The notes beneath the pieces were generated by a model. The model did not search any database. It was not told the origin of the DNA and saw nothing but the letters and a program-made list of their open reading frames with translations. The translations under genes and the position numbers were made by a program. A stretch of DNA of 64,000 nt, from the NCBI RefSeq assembly GCF_900240995.1, contig NZ_LT965955.1:445142-509141 (forward strand). Reading direction: 5' to 3'. This document shows, one piece after another, positions 1 through 9,356 of the stretch. The DNA is from Bacillus sp. Marseille-P3661 (GTDB taxonomy: Bacteria > Bacillota > Bacilli > Bacillales > Bacillaceae_J). Within the stretch, counting starts at the first letter, position 1. Each line of letters starts with the position of its first letter.

Positions 1-618
1 AGTTGAAGAATAGGGCGATGTTTCAAAAGAGAACGGATAATAAAATAAAATACAGTAGAAAAAAGAAAAAAGTTCGACAAGTGCACTGGCACTTGTCGAA
101 CTTTTTTTTTCTGTAATGATGGAAGTAAATATAGTAAATCTATGTCTAGAAAAATAGTAAATATTTTAGTAACTATGAACATATATTTTTAATTAGTTAC
201 TTAGTCATGGGTTGTTTGGGCATATTACGCAATAACTGCTAAGTTAAGACTAACGGCTTATAATTATGGTAATTACGCCCAAGGATACAGTTACAAAATT
301 TTGAAAATAAAGGGTTTCCCAGAAATTAAAATATGTTAAAATATAGTATATTAAACCTACTATTGTAAAATGGGGATACTATATTAGATATCCAATCTAC
401 TAGAAAAGTAGACTATCTTCATAGATTAAATGAAGATTATGGGTCGTTTATAAGCAGAAACTATTATTTTACTGTAATCGGATGAACCTTGTTGACGGTT
501 GGGGGACGATAGGGTGGAATGCTTTTGTTATGGGAGGGAAGGCCTATAAGTAGTAGGACCTAATGAAATGTATGAATTTGTAAGTTAACTCATTAATGAT
601 TAGATTGGGGGCAATTAT
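1..618. other. Intergenic leader region upstream of the first SLH protein
   Basis: No gene is supported here. The stretch is A+T rich and holds a strong terminator near its left end (listed separately). Further right, an imperfect hairpin can be drawn between GGGC..ATTAC near 218 and GTAAT..GCCC near 280, and a short CTTCAT/ATGAAG hairpin lies near 417-437. The roughly 500 bases between the terminator and the GTG start could be a long 5' leader, but I recognise no known riboswitch and no convincing promoter. Confidence 0.5.
67..110 (+). terminator. Intrinsic terminator, possibly bidirectional
   Basis: A perfect 14-bp stem (71-84 with 89-102), loop ACTG, is followed by a run of nine T and preceded by a run of A, so it could act on both strands. 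It would end a gene lying left of the window. The stem word GACAAGTGC recurs near 18397 and 60225, so this may also belong to a dispersed palindromic family. Confidence 0.85.
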
Positions 619-3600
619 GTGTCGAAGAAGAGTAAAAATTCTCACAAAAAGTTTGTAGCAACAACAATTTCAACAGCGGTTGTGGCTTCAGCGGCGTCTG
701 CTGTAGCAGTACCTGCAATCGATGCAGCTAGTAATTTCAGCGATGTTTCAAAAGGGGCTTTCTATGAAGAGGCAGTGAATGCTCTTGCACAAAAAGGAGT
801 TCTTGGCGGCTATGAAGATGGCACGTTCAAACCTGCAAAACACGTAACACGTGCGGAAGCGGCAAAGATCTTAGCGTATGACTTAGGCCTAAGCTCTCAA
901 AGCGCTACCTCTACATTCAGTGATGTGAAAACTGGTGATTGGTTCTATCAACCTGTGAGTGCATTATCACAAGCAGGCGGTATTGGCGGTTATGAAGATG
1001 GAACGTTTCAACCAAATAAAACAATCACTCGTGCTGAAATGGCAAGTATGCTTGTTAAGGCATATGGCTTAAAAGTAGAAGAAGAAGTTAGTCTTCCATT
1101 TACAGATGTATCTTCTACTAGTTGGTATGTTTCAGCTGTAGAAGCATTATATGCTAATAATATTACTTCAGGAAAATCAGCGACTAGCTTTGCTCCAAAT
1201 GATGTGGTGACTCGTGGAGAAATCGCAGCGTTTGTATATCGCGCTAGTAAGCTAACTGAAACGCCAGTCATTAAAGGCTCTACAATCGAAAATATTACAG
1301 ATACGGATATTACAATTTCGGGTGTTACCTATACGGTAACGGATAGCGTTAAAAATATTTTAGGTTCACACAATGCGGCTGTTTTAGCAGGTGCATCTGT
1401 GCAGTTTGAAGAAACAAATGGTGTGATCTCGAAGGTAACAGGACTACAGCTTAATGCTAGTGGTAAATCAGCAACAACTGAGTTTGCTAGCAATGTAGTG
1501 TTAGATGGAAAAGGTTCAACAATTTCTGGCAATGTAGTTATCAATGGTGATTACATATCTTTGAAAAATGTAACAGTTGATGGCGATTTAACGATTTCTG
1601 AAAAGTTAGCAAATGATTTCTATTCTGAAAAATTAACTGTAAAAGGTGACACAGTTGTAAACGGTGGCGATGACAATACAGTTGTTTTCAAAGATTCAAA
1701 GCTTGAAAATGTCAAAGTAAATAAAGCGGACGTTCGGGTCGAAGCAAAAGGTTCAACGACTGTGAAAGAAATTACAATTTCAAAAGACGCGACGATTGTG
1801 TCTGATATCACAATCACAAAGATTAAGGTTGAAAAAGACGTGAAGCTTTCGTTAGGCAATGATACTAAAGTTGATAACATCGAGTTACCTGAAGGTGTGG
1901 AACTGAAAGATGTAGTAACAAGTAGTTCTGCTAGAAAAAACATAAAAGAAGTCAACGATTCGAGAAATTCAGAGTATAGCTCTGGTAGTGGCGGCGGCGG
2001 TGGTGGAGGTAGCAGTAGTTCTCCAAGTACACCAACTCCAGGTAATACTCACCCACCTGTAGCTAAGCCGAGTTTAGATAGAGAAGTAGCAGAAGGAGCA
2101 GCTAATTTAGTATTTAATGCTTCGGATTTAGCGACCGATGCTGACGGCAGCGCATTATCATTTACTGGTGCTCCTATTAGTTCTAACGGAACAGCCGCTA
2201 CTGTGTCACTAGTTAACGGCCAATTAGTTGTTAATGTTGCAGATGATATCCTATCTGATGATGTAACGACAATAACTGTAGATGTAACAGATGGTAAAGC
2301 AACTACTACGATATCGTTTGATATTACAGTAACAAATGAATTTATGAATATTACTGGAAACTACGATGGAAACAACGAAACAATTACTGTTCCGGTTAAT
2401 GTTTTAGCTACAGCAGTAGTGAGTAATATGGAAGTATTAGGCGATTTAATTATCGATCCAGGTGATGATGGTGAAGTTACGTTAGATAACGTTACGGCAC
2501 AGAACATTATTGTAAGATCAGGTAGTATGAGTTCTGTTATTTTAAATAATACAAGTGTTAGTGGAAACTTAAAAGTTGAAAACGATGATGATGTTCGAAT
2601 CGAATTTGGTGCAGGTACAGTAGTTAATAAAACAACTGTTAATACAACGGCTAATTTAGAGGTGAATCCTGCAGCTGTAGGTGCAAATGCTCCAATTATT
2701 TCAGAAATTGAAATTGCTCCTTCTAATGTCAGTACAACAAATGACTCTGTAACATTAGCGGGGGACTTTGGGAACTCAAAAGTAAAGGTTACTAAGGCTG
2801 CAAAAGTTACAGCTGCAACTGAAGATGCACAAGGAAATCCAGTGACTTCTAAGATTAATAGTTTGGAAGTAAACATCCCAGAAGGCGGCGATAATACAGT
2901 TGAATTAACAGGGGAGAAGTTTGCAGAAACAAAAGTTAACATTTCAAGTGGTGCCAAGTTAACGGGTACGAAGGTTGATAAAGTCACAGTAAGTGCTGAC
3001 TCAGGTGCTGTAGAAGTTGATGTTCCTTCAAATGAGGTAGAAGCTGCTGGTAATGCAGTAGTAGCAATTCAACAAGCAACAACTACGATTACACAAATCA
3101 AGGCTCAAATTAAGATCTTAGAAGACTTACTAGCTCAAATTACTAAATTAGTGGGTACAGACTTAAGTAAGATTGTTGCATCAGATGAAACTGGAAGTGA
3201 AACTCAAACCAATGTATCTGATACAGTTAGGGAAAATCCTGGAGCGCAAGTTACTGAAGTGCCGCTATCTGATTTACTTGCCATTTCAAACATGCAAGTT
3301 TCTAACGGCGAAATAAAATTAATGTTTAATATTGCGCGTGAAGAACTTGAAGATGATTTTGCACTTACAGATGTAACATTTGAAGGTTTGGCTGGTACAC
3401 CTGTACTTCAAGACTATACTGGCAAAACAGCAACGTATACGTTTGATAGAATTGAGCGAGGAACTACACAACAAACGGTTATTATTTCAGCTAGTTATAA
3501 AGACTCAACTAATACCGGAGTACTATATGTACCGAAAAATAACAAACCAGTTATTGATAAGCCGATTGCTGATGTTGAATTGTTAGTAGGCGGGGAAAAG

Positions 3601-6600
3601 AGAATAGATCTTAGTAAAGTATTTAAAGATCCAGATAATGATCCTGTCACATATGCAATAACTGCAGGTACGAATGCAACGATAGTTGGCAATGAATTGG
3701 TTATCAATGCAACAACAGCCGGTACGATTAACATTACAGTGACAGCGACTGATAGTCTAGGTGCAACAAATAGTGCATCGTTTAAAGTGAAGGTTAACCA
3801 TAAGCCTGTAGGACAAACAATTACATTACTTCCATTAAATGAGGGTCATGTACCGCTAGAATATACAGCTAACCAATTAGCGACAGATGCTGATATAAAT
3901 GACACGTTAACGTTAGTAGCAGGATCAGCAACTTCAACTAATCCAAATGTTGCGAAAGCTGAAATTAAGGATGGAAAGTTAGTTGTAACGCCAGCTCAAA
4001 GCGTGTCAGCAGATGGAACAACGACAATTAAAGTAAAAGTTACAGATGGTAAAGAACAAGTAGAAGTATCGTTTAATGTAGAAGTGAAGGATGTTAATCA
4101 TGCACCTGTAGCTAAAACAATTACAGTAGATCCGGTAAATGAAGGCTCAGCTGCCAAAGAATTTACAATTTCTGACTTAGCAACAGATGAAGATGGAGAT
4201 ACATTAACATTAGTTGCTGATTCAGCTCATACTAGTGACCCAACAGTAGCAACAGCTGCAATCGTTGGTAATAAGTTAGTCGTAACGCCTGCAGCTGATT
4301 TAACAACTGATTCAACAGCAACGATTAGAGTAAGTGTTACGGATGGAAAAGAAGTAACAGAAGTATCTTTTAATATTGTTGTAAAACATGTAAACCGAAA
4401 GCCTGTAAGTCAAACAATTACAGTAAGTCCCGTAAATGAAGGATCAGCAGCCCTTGAATATACAGTGGCACAATTAGCAACAGATCCAGATGGAGATACA
4501 GTAACACTAGTTGCTGACTCAGCACAATCAAGCAATACAGCTGTAGCAACAGCAGCAATCGTAGGTGATAAATTAGTTGTAACGCCAGCAGCAGATTTAA
4601 ATGCTGATGGAACAGCGACGATCACAGTAAGAGTATCGGATGGAAAAGAAGAAACAGCAGTGACATTTAATGTTGTTGTAAAACATGTGAACCGCAGTCC
4701 TGTAGGCCAAACTATTACATTAGATCCGGTAGATGAAGGCTCAGCGGCCAAAGAATTTACAGCAGCACAATTAGCAATAGATCCAGATGGAGATACATTA
4801 ACATTAGTGGCTGGCTCAGCCCAATCAAGCGATACAGCAGTAGCAACAGCAGCAATCGTAGGTGACAAACTAGTTGTAACACCAGTAGCGGATTTAACAA
4901 CTAGTGGAACAGCAACAATCACAGTAAGAGTGTCGGATGGAACAGAAGAAATAGAAGTTTCATTTAACGTTGTTGTGAACCATGTAAACCGAAAGCCTGT
5001 AAGTCAAACTATTACTTTAGATCCGGTAAATGAAGGATCAGCAGCCCTTGAATATACAGCGGCACAATTAGCAACAGATCCAGATGGAGATACATTAACA
5101 TTAGTAGCTGACTCAGCACAATCAAGCAATACAGCTGTAGCAACAGCAGCGATAATCAGTGATAAATTAGTTGTAACGCCTGCAGCTGATTTAAATGCTG
5201 ATGGAACTGCAACGATCACGGTAAGAGTATCAGATGGAAAAGAAGAAACAACAGTGACATTTAATGTAGTTGTAAAACATGTGAACCGCAGTCCTGTAGG
5301 TCAAACAATTACATTAAATCCGGTAGATGAAGGATCAGCAGCCAAAGAATTTACAGCAGCACAATTAGCAACAGATGAAGATGGAGATACATTAACATTA
5401 GTAGCTGGCTCAGCACAATCAAGCAATACAACAGTCGCAACAGCAGCGATTGTAGGTGATAAACTAGTTGTAACGCCGGTAGCTGACTTAACAACAAGCG
5501 GAACAGCAACGATCACAGTAAGAGTGTCGGATGGAACAGAAGAAATAGAAGTTTCATTTAATATTGCTGTGAATGATGTGCCACCAGTAACCCAAAAGCC
5601 GACAGTAACAAGTCCGATTGATAATCAATCAGTTACAGTAGGTGGAACACTAGCAAGCATTGATTTAAATACAGTATTTGCAGATAGCGATACACCAAAC
5701 TTAATCTTTACTGCAAGCTCAAGTGCAGAATCGGTTGCGTCAGCAACGGTAACAGGCTCCACTTTAGTAATCACAGTGGGAGAAGCGGGAGAAGCAACGA
5801 TTACAGTTACAGCAAATGATGGAACGAACACGGTGAGTGAAGACTTTGTCGTAACGGTAACTGAGGCTGTAACTGTGAAAACAGTAGAGGATTTAGGTGG
5901 TTTAGTAAATGACCCTGCAAATACGGGAGTATACACAGTACTACTTAAATTAGCTGATTTAACAGCACAATTAGGTGTAACATCGGGTTCAACAGTGAAA
6001 ATTCAAGTTGGTGAAGATACACCAATTACATTGGCTTATAATGCATCATATCAAGCATTTGTGAATACACAAATCCAAAACTATAGTGCAGCACAATTGA
6101 AAGGTGCAAAAGTTATTGTAGAAAGTGCACCACCAGTAACCCAAAAGCCGACAGTAACAAGTCCGATTGATAATCAATCAGTTACAGTAGGTGGAACACT
6201 AGCAAGCATTGATTTAAATACAGTATTTGCAGATAGCGATACACCAAACTTAACCTTTACTGCAAGCTCAAGTGCAGAATCAGTTGCGTCAGCAACGGTA
6301 ACAGGTTCCACTTTAGTAATCACAGTGGGAGAAGCGGGAGAAGCAACGATTACAGTTACAGCAAATGATGGAACGAACACGGTGAGTGAAGACTTTGTCG
6401 TAACGGTAACTGAGGCCGTAACTGTGAAAACAGTAGAGGATTTAGGTGGTTTAGTAAATGACCCTGCAAATACGGGAGTATACACAGTACTACTTAAATT
6501 AGCTGATTTAACAGCACAATTAGATGTAACATCGGGTTCAACAGTGAAAATTCAAGTTGGTGAAGATACACCAATTACATTGGCTTATAATGCATCATAT

Positions 6601-7773
6601 CAAGCATTTGTGAATACACAAATCCAAAACTATAGTGCAGCACAATTGAAAGGTGCAAAAGTTATTGTAGAAAGTGCACCACCAGTAACCCAAAAGCCGA
6701 CAGTAACAAGTCCGATTGATAATCAATCAGTTACAGTAGGCGGAACACTAGCAAGTATTGATTTAAATACAGTATTTGCGGATAGTGATACACCAAACTT
6801 AACCTTTACTGCAAGCTCAAGTGCAGAATCAGTTGCGTCAGCAACGGTAACAGGCTCCACTTTAGTAATCGCAGTGGGAGAAGCGGGAGAAGCAACGATT
6901 ACAGTTACAGCAAATGATGGAACGAACACAGTGAGTGAAGATTTTGTTGTAACGGTAACTGAGGCTGTAACTGTGAAAACAGTAGAAGATTTAGGTGGTT
7001 TAGTAAATGACCCTGCAAATACAGGAGTATACACAGTACTACTTAAATTAGCAGATTTAACAGCGCAATTAGGTGTAACATCGAGCTCAATAGTTAAAAT
7101 TCAAGTTGGTGAAGATACACCAATTACATTAACTTATAATGCATCATATCAAGCATTTGTGAATACACAAATCCAAAACTATAGTTCAACACAATTGAAA
7201 GCTGCAAAAGTCATTGTTGAAAGTGCACCACCAGTAAATCAAAAACCAATAGTAGTGAGTGCGATTGAAAATCAAGAGGCTACAGTAGGTGGAACAATAG
7301 AAAATATTGATTTATTGGTAGTATTTGAGGATAGTGACACACCAAATTTAACATTTACTGCTATTTCAAGTGCGGAAGCAGTTGCATCAGCAGTGGTAAC
7401 AGGCTCCACTTTATCAATTTCAATTGGTGATGCAGGGACAGCAACCATTACAGTGACAGCAAATGATGGTACCAGCACAGTAACTGATGATTTTATCATT
7501 ACAGTATCTGAAGCCGTAACTGTGAAAACAGTAGAGGAACTGGGTGGTCTAGTAAATGACCCTGCGAATACGGGAGTATATACGGTACTACTTAAATTAG
7601 CTGATTTAACAGCACAATTAGGAGTAACTTCAAGCTCAGCAGTTAAAATTCAAGTTGGTGAAGATACACCGATAACACTAACTTATAATGCATCATATCA
7701 AGCATTTGTAAATACACAAATTCAAGGCTATAGTGCAGCACAATTGAAAGGTGCAAAAGTAATAGTTCAATAG
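619..7773 (+). CDS. Giant SLH-domain surface protein with cadherin-like and 183-aa tandem repeats
   Basis: A 2384-aa secreted surface protein. The start is GTG at 619, seven bases after GGGGG. Residues 1-37 form a signal peptide. Three SLH domains follow (about 38-92, 98-151, 160-213), each with the GYEDGTF or related motif, which would bind pyruvylated secondary wall polymer. Next come threonine- and valine-rich beta regions, a Gly/Ser linker near 455-470, Ig/cadherin-like domains with DxDGD calcium-type motifs, six units of 99-100 aa (1060-1654) and four units of 183 aa (1655-2384). A role in adhesion or the S-layer/matrix is inferred from this layout. The DNA of the repeats is almost identical, so copy number probably varies between strains. 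Nothing enzymatic is visible. Confidence 0.9.
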   Translation: MSKKSKNSHKKFVATTISTAVVASAASAVAVPAIDAASNFSDVSKGAFYEEAVNALAQKGVLGGYEDGTFKPAKHVTRAEAAKILAYDLGLSSQSATSTFSDVKTGDWFYQPVSALSQAGGIGGYEDGTFQPNKTITRAEMASMLVKAYGLKVEEEVSLPFTDVSSTSWYVSAVEALYANNITSGKSATSFAPNDVVTRGEIAAFVYRASKLTETPVIKGSTIENITDTDITISGVTYTVTDSVKNILGSHNAAVLAGASVQFEETNGVISKVTGLQLNASGKSATTEFASNVVLDGKGSTISGNVVINGDYISLKNVTVDGDLTISEKLANDFYSEKLTVKGDTVVNGGDDNTVVFKDSKLENVKVNKADVRVEAKGSTTVKEITISKDATIVSDITITKIKVEKDVKLSLGNDTKVDNIELPEGVELKDVVTSSSARKNIKEVNDSRNSEYSSGSGGGGGGGSSSSPSTPTPGNTHPPVAKPSLDREVAEGAANLVFNASDLATDADGSALSFTGAPISSNGTAATVSLVNGQLVVNVADDILSDDVTTITVDVTDGKATTTISFDITVTNEFMNITGNYDGNNETITVPVNVLATAVVSNMEVLGDLIIDPGDDGEVTLDNVTAQNIIVRSGSMSSVILNNTSVSGNLKVENDDDVRIEFGAGTVVNKTTVNTTANLEVNPAAVGANAPIISEIEIAPSNVSTTNDSVTLAGDFGNSKVKVTKAAKVTAATEDAQGNPVTSKINSLEVNIPEGGDNTVELTGEKFAETKVNISSGAKLTGTKVDKVTVSADSGAVEVDVPSNEVEAAGNAVVAIQQATTTITQIKAQIKILEDLLAQITKLVGTDLSKIVASDETGSETQTNVSDTVRENPGAQVTEVPLSDLLAISNMQVSNGEIKLMFNIAREELEDDFALTDVTFEGLAGTPVLQDYTGKTATYTFDRIERGTTQQTVIISASYKDSTNTGVLYVPKNNKPVIDKPIADVELLVGGEKRIDLSKVFKDPDNDPVTYAITAGTNATIVGNELVINATTAGTINITVTATDSLGATNSASFKVKVNHKPVGQTITLLPLNEGHVPLEYTANQLATDADINDTLTLVAGSATSTNPNVAKAEIKDGKLVVTPAQSVSADGTTTIKVKVTDGKEQVEVSFNVEVKDVNHAPVAKTITVDPVNEGSAAKEFTISDLATDEDGDTLTLVADSAHTSDPTVATAAIVGNKLVVTPAADLTTDSTATIRVSVTDGKEVTEVSFNIVVKHVNRKPVSQTITVSPVNEGSAALEYTVAQLATDPDGDTVTLVADSAQSSNTAVATAAIVGDKLVVTPAADLNADGTATITVRVSDGKEETAVTFNVVVKHVNRSPVGQTITLDPVDEGSAAKEFTAAQLAIDPDGDTLTLVAGSAQSSDTAVATAAIVGDKLVVTPVADLTTSGTATITVRVSDGTEEIEVSFNVVVNHVNRKPVSQTITLDPVNEGSAALEYTAAQLATDPDGDTLTLVADSAQSSNTAVATAAIISDKLVVTPAADLNADGTATITVRVSDGKEETTVTFNVVVKHVNRSPVGQTITLNPVDEGSAAKEFTAAQLATDEDGDTLTLVAGSAQSSNTTVATAAIVGDKLVVTPVADLTTSGTATITVRVSDGTEEIEVSFNIAVNDVPPVTQKPTVTSPIDNQSVTVGGTLASIDLNTVFADSDTPNLIFTASSSAESVASATVTGSTLVITVGEAGEATITVTANDGTNTVSEDFVVTVTEAVTVKTVEDLGGLVNDPANTGVYTVLLKLADLTAQLGVTSGSTVKIQVGEDTPITLAYNASYQAFVNTQIQNYSAAQLKGAKVIVESAPPVTQKPTVTSPIDNQSVTVGGTLASIDLNTVFADSDTPNLTFTASSSAESVASATVTGSTLVITVGEAGEATITVTANDGTNTVSEDFVVTVTEAVTVKTVEDLGGLVNDPANTGVYTVLLKLADLTAQLDVTSGSTVKIQVGEDTPITLAYNASYQAFVNTQIQNYSAAQLKGAKVIVESAPPVTQKPTVTSPIDNQSVTVGGTLASIDLNTVFADSDTPNLTFTASSSAESVASATVTGSTLVIAVGEAGEATITVTANDGTNTVSEDFVVTVTEAVTVKTVEDLGGLVNDPANTGVYTVLLKLADLTAQLGVTSSSIVKIQVGEDTPITLTYNASYQAFVNTQIQNYSSTQLKAAKVIVESAPPVNQKPIVVSAIENQEATVGGTIENIDLLVVFEDSDTPNLTFTAISSAEAVASAVVTGSTLSISIGDAGTATITVTANDGTSTVTDDFIITVSEAVTVKTVEELGGLVNDPANTGVYTVLLKLADLTAQLGVTSSSAVKIQVGEDTPITLTYNASYQAFVNTQIQGYSAAQLKGAKVIVQ
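3796..5580 (+). repeat. Six tandem 297/300-bp coding repeats, last four arranged as two 594-bp doublets
   Basis: Units start at 3796, 4096, 4393, 4690, 4987 and 5284. Each encodes about 99 aa of cadherin/Ig-like fold beginning N(H/R)xPVxQTI and containing DxDGDTLTL. Units 3 and 5 begin NRKPVSQ, while 4 and 6 begin NRSPVGQ, so 4393-4986 and 4987-5580 look like a duplicated doublet. Confidence 0.9.
5581..7773 (+). repeat. Four tandem 549-bp coding repeats
   Basis: Units start at 5581, 6130, 6679 and 7228, a constant 549-bp spacing (183 aa). The first three are nearly identical at the DNA level. The fourth has clearly diverged in its first half yet matches again in its second half (VKTVEELGGLVNDPANTG and after), a pattern expected from unequal crossing-over or gene conversion. 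Confidence 0.92.
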
Positions 7774-7787
7774 AAAAATATTTAGAC

Positions 7788-7815
7788 CCATAAGTAGTCT
7801 TTAGACTGCTTATGG
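7788..7815 (+). other. Stem-loop between the giant SLH gene and the next secreted protein
   Basis: A 12-bp stem (7788-7799 with 7804-7815, one G-T pair, loop TTTA) lies between the two genes with no T-run after it. It may stabilise or process a shared transcript rather than terminate it. Confidence 0.5.
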
Positions 7816-7842
7816 ATGTCTATTAAATTTTGGGAGGATCAT

Positions 7843-8652
7843 ATGAATAAAAAATTAAAAATAATGTCAATGACTTCATTAGCTATAGCAGCTTCAATAT
7901 CTTCGGTTGTAGTGGCTAGTCCGGCGATTACAGCGGATGCAGAAGTTCAAGTAACAATTAACTCTTTAGTATTTGAGGATAGCCAGCAAAGTTTAGATTT
8001 TGTTGTTAACTATGAGAATTTTGCTATTGAGGCAACTCTTGGAATGGGATCTATTTATAATCATCTAAAAGGTTTAGGGAACGGGAACTTTCCAAGAATT
8101 AAAGCTATCCAATTAAATGGAGAATACTTCAATTATGATGACTTTGCTATATACAGAACACTTGGAGGTACTCTAGAAGGAGTACTTACTGATGTAGCAA
8201 AAGCGGACTCATCAAATTACTCAAAATTGAAATTTGATGCATCAAATAATGTAATTGGTTATGAGCCATTAAATCCACCTGCGGATGAAGCGCCAATCTT
8301 AACTGGCATCTCTATGTCAACAACTGATAATACAATATCGCCAGAAATAACTCAAACAACAGCTGGTACCACAATCACTTTTAATGTTGAACCAACTGCG
8401 GTATATACTTCTGGTACAGCTTCGTTATCTGAGGATGCAGATTACGTCTTGACTTATAGTGGTATAAAAGTAGGTGACCATATTTCTACTACTAGTAATT
8501 TAATGGAAATAGCTATGAATCTTTTAGATGCAGCTGGTGGAGATTCAAGTGATGGTGTATCTGGACAAACTTTAATAGATAACTCTGGATTTACAGTTAC
8601 GTTAACTGATGCTGCCAATAACTCAACTACCTATACGGTTGTGTTTCAGTAA
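7843..8652 (+). CDS. Small secreted protein with signal peptide, function unknown
   Basis: A 269-aa protein. The ATG at 7843 is chosen because GGGAGG lies five bases upstream; an in-frame ATG at 7816 has no such site. Residues 1-33 form a signal peptide ending in ADA. The mature part has a first domain (about 35-130) with no motif I recognise, then a proline-rich joint and a threonine-rich segment that looks like one Ig-like beta sandwich. It lies 69 bases after the giant SLH gene, separated only by a stem-loop, and is followed by a strong terminator, so the two are probably co-transcribed. A secreted partner of the SLH adhesin is an inference. Confidence 0.75.
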   Translation: MNKKLKIMSMTSLAIAASISSVVVASPAITADAEVQVTINSLVFEDSQQSLDFVVNYENFAIEATLGMGSIYNHLKGLGNGNFPRIKAIQLNGEYFNYDDFAIYRTLGGTLEGVLTDVAKADSSNYSKLKFDASNNVIGYEPLNPPADEAPILTGISMSTTDNTISPEITQTTAGTTITFNVEPTAVYTSGTASLSEDADYVLTYSGIKVGDHISTTSNLMEIAMNLLDAAGGDSSDGVSGQTLIDNSGFTVTLTDAANNSTTYTVVFQ

Positions 8653-8676
8653 TTTAGTATTTTAAAGATTGTAAAG

Positions 8677-8707
8677 AGTCCTATTCTCATAAGAATAGGA
8701 CTTTTTT
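8677..8707 (+). terminator. Intrinsic terminator
   Basis: An 11-bp perfect stem (8677-8687 with 8692-8702), loop CATA, runs into six T. It closes the two-gene SLH unit. Confidence 0.92.
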
Positions 8708-9149
8708 ATCTTTTATTTTTATTGAGTCTGGGATCTTTTATATTTTCTCTATAACTAGAAACCTATTCTGAAATGTCTTAAACAAACGATATGCCGTATT
8801 CAAACAACGCATATAAAAAACTGCATCTCCAGTAATATAAACCTATCAATTTAAGGAGGTGCGCTTTTCACTTACCCAACAAAAACTTACCTTTATCCCC
8901 ATTACATATACCTAAAACAAAAATACTTCTGCAACTAACCTATGCGTTATTAATAAATATAGGGAGATGTAAATCGCCTACACTGTTTTCTGAATGTAAG
9001 AAATGTGTCTATTTTTGTTTGATAGTACAATAGTTTAGAAAATGTTGAAAATTTTGGAAGATATTAATTTAAAAATAAGTCGAAAAATAGTATGATTTAA
9101 TCAGTTAGGTATTAGGAAAATGGTAGTAACTAGTTGATGAAAGGGCAGT
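8708..9149. other. Gene-free A+T-rich interval
   Basis: I see no coding sequence. A lone Shine-Dalgarno-like AAGGAGGTG near 8853 is not followed by an open frame. No clear promoter could be assigned for the giant gene downstream. Confidence 0.4.
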
Positions 9150-9272
9150 ATGATAAATGATTTATTTATTCTAAGACCAAACAAAGGGAAGTGTAGATGT
9201 AAGAAATGTATAAAACTCATTTTATGGAAAGGAGATAGAGATTTTAAGACAGATACTGCGTATAAAAAATAA
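9150..9272 (+). CDS. Possible 40-aa peptide with a Cys/Lys cluster
   Basis: An open frame of 40 codons starts at ATG 9150, a few bases after AAAGGG. Its middle reads GKCRCKKC, a possible metal-binding cluster, and the rest is basic and lysine-rich. It ends 84 bases before the next large gene. It could be a leader peptide or chance; support is weak because only the ribosome site and the cluster argue for it. Confidence 0.22.
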   Translation: MINDLFILRPNKGKCRCKKCIKLILWKGDRDFKTDTAYKK

Positions 9273-9356
9273 TTAATCTCCAAGACTACTAAGAAAACAC
9301 TCAATGTCAGACATAATGATTTACTATCGGTAATTACAATTAAAGGTGGATGATAT

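Noticed and set aside
5625..7034. Open frames of 103 codons on the minus strand inside the giant SLH gene, repeated at 549-bp spacing
   Set aside because: They are mirror frames of the tandem coding repeat, with no ribosome sites, and recur only because the repeat recurs.
3796..7773. Regular repeats considered as CRISPR or satellite DNA
   Set aside because: Units are 297 or 549 bp, multiples of three, and lie in one long open frame encoding cadherin/Ig-like protein.
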